DNA from: DSOI01 sp041394885
GTDB taxonomy: Bacteria > Acidobacteriota > Terriglobia > Bryobacterales > Bryobacteraceae
DNA: 64,000 nt
NCBI GenBank assembly: GCA_041394885.1
Contig: JAWKHI010000016.1
Location: forward strand, 73,220-137,219
Reading direction: 5' to 3'
Position numbers and translations under genes: made by a program. Below the pieces are notes generated by a model. That model saw only the letters and a program-made list of their open reading frames with translations, had not been told where the DNA came from and did not search any database. How positions within the stretch are numbered: position 1 is the stretch's first letter; each line of letters begins with the position of its first letter. Positions 59,926 through 64,000 of the stretch are shown in pieces.

Positions 59926-61019
59926 TGCTGCGTCTGCTCACGCTGCCTTATGTGCGGAAGCACAAGCTGCGGTCCGCGCTGACCTTGGCGGGCATCGTGC
60001 TCGGCGTGGCGGTGTTCGTTGGCATGCACACCGCCAACCGGACGGTGAGCCGCGCGTTCCAGCGGACCATTGACCGCATCGCGGGGAAGACCCAATTGCA
60101 GGTCACCGCGGGCGAGACGGGATTTCCCGAGCAAGCGCTCGAGAAAGTGCAGGATCTGCGCGAGGTCGGCGCGGCGTCGCCGGTGATCGAGGCCGTGCTG
60201 AGCCTGCCCGGCAAGGGCAACATCCTGGTGCTTGGCGTGGACATGACGGGCGACCGCAGTCTGCGCGAGTACGATCTCGAAGAGGACGACGTGATCGACG
60301 ATCCCCTGGTGTTTCTCGCCCAGCCGGATTCGCTGATCCTGAGCGGGCAGTTCGCGCGAGCCAACGGCATCGTGCGGGGGCAGAAGATCGAGTTCGGAAC
60401 GATGGAGGGTCCGCGCGAGTTCACCGTGCGCGGCATCATGAAGGCAGGCGGGCTGGCGAGCGCATTCGGCGGCAACGTAGCGGTGATGGACGTATACGCC
60501 GCGCAGTTGATTTTCGGGCGCGGGCGGATGTTCGACCGGATCGATATCGCCGCCGCCGAGGGCGTGGAGGTGGAAGCATGCCGGGCCCGAGTGGCGGAGG
60601 CGCTGGGGGCGGGCTACGAGGTGGAAGCGCCTTCCAACCGTGGCCGTCACTTCGATTCGATCGCGCGGGGCCTTGCGATCACGGTGAACATCACGAGCCT
60701 TTTCGCGCTGCTGATCGGCGTATTCCTGATCTACAACTCGTTTTCGATCGCCATCACACAGCGGCGCACCGAGATCGGAATTCTGCGCGCGCTCGGGGCA
60801 TCGCGCCGGACGATTCTCGGGATGTTCATCGGAGAGAGCGCGCTGGCCGGGGCGGTGGCGTCGGCGATCGGGGTGTGGATGGGCCTGCTGATGGCCCATG
60901 GGGTGTCGCCGTTCTTGAGCTACCTCGTGCGCGAGGTGTATGGGAACGCGCAGGTGGTGGAAGAAATCGCCTGGGACTGGAAGCTGATCGCGGTGGCGAT
61001 GGCGATCTGCATCGGGTAA
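59922..61019 (+). CDS. FtsX-type ABC permease, N-terminal half (frameshifted)
   Basis: The 365-residue reading frame contains one membrane helix, a periplasmic domain (about 45-250) and the first FtsX membrane set (ITVNITSLFALLIGVFLIYNSFSIAI, TEIGILRALGASRRTIL). It ends at TAA 61017-61019 in the middle of a membrane helix. The frame one base over continues without break as VSIAGGWLPAWAAANVDP and runs to 62458. One missing G in the GGG at 61014-61016 explains it. Intact, the permease would be about 845 residues with two FtsX repeats, as in MacB/LolCE-like exporters. Confidence 0.88.
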   Translation: MMLRLLTLPYVRKHKLRSALTLAGIVLGVAVFVGMHTANRTVSRAFQRTIDRIAGKTQLQVTAGETGFPEQALEKVQDLREVGAASPVIEAVLSLPGKGNILVLGVDMTGDRSLREYDLEEDDVIDDPLVFLAQPDSLILSGQFARANGIVRGQKIEFGTMEGPREFTVRGIMKAGGLASAFGGNVAVMDVYAAQLIFGRGRMFDRIDIAAAEGVEVEACRARVAEALGAGYEVEAPSNRGRHFDSIARGLAITVNITSLFALLIGVFLIYNSFSIAITQRRTEIGILRALGASRRTILGMFIGESALAGAVASAIGVWMGLLMAHGVSPFLSYLVREVYGNAQVVEEIAWDWKLIAVAMAICIG

Positions 61020-62458
61020 GTATTGCCGGCGGATGGCTGCCAGCGTGGGCGGCGGCGAACGTGGATCCTGAAGGCGCTGCGGAAGGGCGAAACGTGCAGG
61101 TGCTTGGCGCCGGGGAGAACATTCTGCGGCGATGGCTGGCGCTGGGCGTGACGGCGTCGTCGATCCTCGCGCTGGCGCTCGGCGCAAGCGATCGGGTTTT
61201 CTACGCCGGGTATATGCTGAGCGTGCTGGCGATGGTGCTGCTGGCGCCCTCGCTGTCGGAATGGCTGGCGCGAGCCCTGCGGCCGCTGCTCGAGTGGATC
61301 CGCCCGGTGGAAGGCGCCCTCGCCGCCGATAGTTTGATTCAGGCGCCGCGGCGGACTTCGGCGACGGTGTCGGCACTGATGCTCTCCCTGGCGTTGGCGG
61401 TGGGCTTCGCCGGTATGGCGGGTGCGATCTTTTCATCGGTGATCGAGTGGATGGAGGAAGTGCTCAATCCGGAGCTGGTTGTGGCGCCTACGGAAAGCAT
61501 CACGGCGCGCCAGTATCGCTTTCCGATCGACATGCGGCACGACATCGCCGCCCTCGAGGGCGTGGACGAAGTGGCCCCGGTGCGAAACGCGCGCGTGCTG
61601 GTGGATGGCGAGCCGGCAATGGTGATCGTGCTCGAGACCGACTATAGCCGGCGGCGGGTGAAGGTGCGCACCGCGGAGGGATCGATGGAGGAGATCCTCC
61701 GCGGCACCGAGCGCGGAGAAGGCGTCTATCTGTCTGACTCGCTGGCCCGCATCCGCAAGCTGCACAAGGGCGGGAAACTGAACGTCGATACACCGTCAGG
61801 AAGAGTGTCGCTCCCGATCCTGGGCTCGATCGTCGACTACTCGGATCAACAGGGCGCGTTTTTCATGGACCGGCAACTCTACCTGAAGCTATGGCACGAC
61901 GACACCGCGAATCTGTTTCGCGTGCATCTGAAGCCGGGGGCGGATCGGGAAGCGGTACGCAACTCGCTGATCGCCAAACTCTCCTCCCGCCGGAAGGTGT
62001 TCGTATTCACCAACAGTGAGCTGCGCCAGTTCGTGCTCGACGCCACCAACCAGTGGTTCGGCATGACGTATCTGCAATTGGCGGTGGCGCTGCTGGTGGC
62101 GATTCTGGGCATCGTGAATACGCTGACGGTCTCGATTACAGACAGGCGCCGCGAACTGGGTGTGCTGCAGGCGGTAGGCGCGATGCGGAACCAGGTGCGG
62201 CACACCATCTGGATGGAGGCGGCCGCCATCGGGCTTATCGGGCTCATCCTCGGGCTGGGGATGGGTGCGGTGGTGCTCTATTACAACCTGGATATGGTGA
62301 GCCGCGACGTGGGTGGGCTGGTGCTGCCGTACAAGTACCCGTTCGCTTTCGCGGCCGCGCTGCTGCCGGCGATTCTGGGGGCGGCGCTGCTGGCCGCGCT
62401 GTGGCCGGGAGAGGCCGCGGTACGGGCCTCTTTGGTGGAGTCTCTCGAATATGAATAA
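61016..62458 (+). CDS. FtsX-type ABC permease, C-terminal half (frameshifted)
   Basis: This open frame continues the upstream half after the shift at about 61015. It has further membrane helices, a second periplasmic domain (about 61480-62050) and the second FtsX module (GMTYLQLAVALLVAILGIVNTLTVS, RRRELGVLQAVGAMRNQ). A GTG at 61061 could be a restart, but no ribosome site is clear. The last eight bases overlap the LolA-like gene. The two halves form one gene unless the lesion is real. Confidence 0.87.
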   Translation, partial: VSIAGGWLPAWAAANVDPEGAAEGRNVQVLGAGENILRRWLALGVTASSILALALGASDRVFYAGYMLSVLAMVLLAPSLSEWLARALRPLLEWIRPVEGALAADSLIQAPRRTSATVSALMLSLALAVGFAGMAGAIFSSVIEWMEEVLNPELVVAPTESITARQYRFPIDMRHDIAALEGVDEVAPVRNARVLVDGEPAMVIVLETDYSRRRVKVRTAEGSMEEILRGTERGEGVYLSDSLARIRKLHKGGKLNVDTPSGRVSLPILGSIVDYSDQQGAFFMDRQLYLKLWHDDTANLFRVHLKPGADREAVRNSLIAKLSSRRKVFVFTNSELRQFVLDATNQWFGMTYLQLAVALLVAILGIVNTLTVSITDRRRELGVLQAVGAMRNQVRHTIWMEAAAIGLIGLILGLGMGAVVLYYNLDMVSRDVGGLVLPYKYPFAFAAALLPAILGAALLAALWPGEAAVRASLVESLEYE

Positions 62459-63209
62459 AGCACTCGCGACGCTGATTTTTTCCCTGGCGGCGGTTCAGGG
62501 CCAGCAGGGGCAGGACGCGCGAGCGATCGTAAAAGAAGCCGAGAAGCGGTCTCGCGCCACCTCGCAGCGCTACCAGGGGACGCTCACCGTCACCGACGCC
62601 AAATCCAGGGTGACAGAAAAGCGCTGGCAGTATGACCGGATCGGATCGTTCGGGGACTCGAAAGCCGTATTGCGATTCACCGCTCCCGCCGAAGTAAAAG
62701 GAGTGGCGATCCTGATTCACAACCACAAAGACCGCGCGTCGGATCAATGGATGTGGACGCCGGCGCTGCAGCGCGACCGCCGAATTGCGTTGCAGGACCG
62801 GTCGACGCGATTTTTCGGCACCGATTTCAGTTTCGAGGATCTGGAAGAGCGTGACGCCGATCAGTTCACCTACAAGGTGCTCGGCGAGGAGGCGGTGGAC
62901 GGCAAGGCGTGCTGGAAGATGGAGTCCAGAGCGGTGGAAGGGAAGCGGTCCCAGTACACGCACTCCCACGTCTGGATCCGGAAGGACATTTACGCCTTTG
63001 CGCGCGTGGAAGCGTTCAAGGGCGAGAAACTGGTGCGGCGGATCGACTACAAGGACTTCGAGCAGGTGAAGGGTATCTGGACCGCGCGCGCGATCGAGGT
63101 GCTGGACGCGGGCCGCCAGTCACGCACGGTGCTGCGGTTCGAGCAGCTCGACTACAACCTCCCGATGAAAGAAGACCAGTTCACATTGCAGGCGCTGCGA
63201 AGGGGCTAA
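62451..63209 (+). CDS. LolA-like outer-membrane lipoprotein-sorting protein
   Basis: The ATG at 62451 gives 252 residues with a signal peptide (MNKALATLIFSLAAVQGQ). The mature part (DARAIVKEAEKRSRATSQRYQGTLTVTD, LRFTAPAEVKGVAILIHNHKD, DFSFEDLEERD) matches the COG2834-type outer-membrane lipoprotein-sorting family, a LolA/LppX-like half-barrel that carries lipid or lipoprotein. It overlaps the permease stop by eight bases and precedes an outer-membrane protein by one overlapping base. Confidence 0.9.
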   Translation: MNKALATLIFSLAAVQGQQGQDARAIVKEAEKRSRATSQRYQGTLTVTDAKSRVTEKRWQYDRIGSFGDSKAVLRFTAPAEVKGVAILIHNHKDRASDQWMWTPALQRDRRIALQDRSTRFFGTDFSFEDLEERDADQFTYKVLGEEAVDGKACWKMESRAVEGKRSQYTHSHVWIRKDIYAFARVEAFKGEKLVRRIDYKDFEQVKGIWTARAIEVLDAGRQSRTVLRFEQLDYNLPMKEDQFTLQALRRG

Positions 63210-64000
63210 TGCGCGCGGTCCTTCTGTTGGCGTTGTTCGCCGTGGCCGGATGGGCCCAGAAGTTCGAGCAGCGCGGCTTTCTCGAGTTCCGCACGACGTT
63301 CTATCCGCAGGCGGCGCCCGGCGACAGTGGACGCGTGGTGGGCGAGGGTTTGCTGCGCTGGGAAGGATCGTACGAAGTGTCGCCGTCGGTGAAGGTGAAC
63401 GGGGCCTTCGACGCGCGCACCGACACACACAGGCAGGTGGAGCGGGAAGCGCGGATCGACTGGCGCGACCGGCGGGCGCAGCGTCCGGCGTTCTCCCTGC
63501 GCCGCGCCAGCATGACATGGCATCGCGGGCCGGTGACGGTGGAGGCCGGCAAGCAATTCATACGCTGGGGCAAGGCGGACATCCTGAACCCGACGGACCG
63601 CTTTGCGCCCCGCGACTATCTGAGCGTGACCGACAACGAGTTTCTCGGCGTGACGGCGGCGCGGGCCACCTTCGAAATGGGCGCCGATACGCTGGATCTG
63701 GTGGCGTCGCCATTTTTCACACCCAGCCGGACTCCGCTATTCAATCAGCGCTGGGCGCCGCTGCCCGACGATGCGCGGGACATCCGGCTGATCGACGACG
63801 GGTCCCGTCTTCCGGCCCGGACGCAGTTCGGAGCCCGGTGGGGACATATCGGGCGGGGCTATGAATTTTCGGCGGTCTTCTACGACGGATTCCATCACCT
63901 GCCGCTACTGGCCGGCGCGCCCGATTTCCGGCTGGGCGCGCTGCGGTTTTGGCGGTATCATCCCAAGCTGCGGCTGTATGGCGGCGATGTAGCCGTACCG
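63209..64000 (+). CDS. Outer-membrane beta-barrel protein, N-terminal part (runs off window)
   Basis: The ATG at 63209 overlaps the LolA-like stop by one base (TAATG). 264 codons are open to the edge. A signal peptide (MRAVLLLALFAVAGWAQ) is followed by beta-barrel repeats: KVNGAFDARTDTHRQVEREARIDWRD, PVTVEAGKQFIRWGKADILNPTDRF. The last motif is like DUF1302/porin-type proteins found with MMPL or ABC exporters and LolA-like carriers. Together the four genes look like an envelope lipid or lipoprotein transport system. Confidence 0.82.
   Translation, partial: MRAVLLLALFAVAGWAQKFEQRGFLEFRTTFYPQAAPGDSGRVVGEGLLRWEGSYEVSPSVKVNGAFDARTDTHRQVEREARIDWRDRRAQRPAFSLRRASMTWHRGPVTVEAGKQFIRWGKADILNPTDRFAPRDYLSVTDNEFLGVTAARATFEMGADTLDLVASPFFTPSRTPLFNQRWAPLPDDARDIRLIDDGSRLPARTQFGARWGHIGRGYEFSAVFYDGFHHLPLLAGAPDFRLGALRFWRYHPKLRLYGGDVAVP

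Noticed and set aside
59163..61436. 757-codon minus-strand frame over the ABC transporter operon
   Set aside because: Antisense to clear ABC ATPase and FtsX motifs.
1..64000. CRISPR arrays or insertion sequences
   Set aside because: No regularly spaced repeats, transposase motifs or terminal inverted repeats were seen.

Overview
The window is high-GC DNA that reads as an Acidobacteriota chromosome, most like Bryobacterales/Solibacteraceae. This is an inference from gene content: an Oar-type TonB receptor with an N-terminal carboxypeptidase-regulatory domain, PEP-CTERM proteins, many Tat or Sec signal peptides on sugar-type oxidoreductases, enolase-superfamily enzymes and sulfatases, an M81 (MlrC) protein, and large TPR and membrane glycosyltransferase proteins. 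No rRNA is present to confirm it. Genes are dense on both strands and the high GC creates long antisense shadow ORFs.

Layout. 1-7.3 kb: partial Gfo/Idh/MocA oxidoreductase, lytic transglycosylase, uvrB, an unknown protein, a secreted esterase and a D-threonine-aldolase-like PLP enzyme. 7.3-12.6 kb: BON protein, rmuC with a long acidic tail, and two TPR genes, one cut by an in-frame TGA. 12.6-16.1 kb: two exported enolase-superfamily enzymes around a CxxCC (YkgJ-type) protein. 16.1-23.3 kb: a five-gene overlapping minus-strand operon (nth, lipoprotein, GT39-like enzyme, BadF-type kinase, M20 peptidase) and a divergent TMTC-like membrane TPR protein. 23.4-29.4 kb: SRPBCC protein, ABM monooxygenase, TonB receptor divergent from a DUF2071 gene with a palindrome between them, and a zinc alcohol dehydrogenase. 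29.4-33.7 kb: an EF-hand / ApbE-DUF2271 / PepSY operon and a glycoside-hydrolase-like protein. 33.8-35.05 kb: a 1.15-kb island at the 3' end of tRNA-Gln, bounded by 20-bp direct repeats and carrying an MNT-HEPN toxin-antitoxin pair plus a 58-bp copy of the pta/deacetylase junction found 8 kb away. 35-43 kb: amidohydrolase, histidine kinase / response regulator / M81 operon, pta and a histone-deacetylase-family gene. 43-53.3 kb: two small unknown genes, two sulfatases, a Gfo/Idh - RraA - IlvD/Edd dehydratase operon, a PQQ-type sugar dehydrogenase, and an unusual DHH-like protein fused to a degenerate receiver. 53.3-57 kb: two tandem PEP-CTERM paralogues with similar upstream palindromes and strong terminators, a membrane protein plus winged-helix regulator, and a GNAT. 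57-64 kb: a hydantoinase-A-like gene with internal frame-shifted patches, then an ABC ATPase / FtsX permease (frameshifted) / LolA-like / outer-membrane protein operon running off the edge.

The recurring theme is export of carbohydrate-active and sugar-acid enzymes outside the cytoplasm (sulfatases, agarase-like hydrolase, PQQ dehydrogenase, enolase-superfamily dehydratases, Gfo/Idh proteins). At least four loci carry apparent reading-frame lesions (TPR gene, RraA, hydantoinase A, FtsX permease), so either gene decay or assembly indels must be considered.
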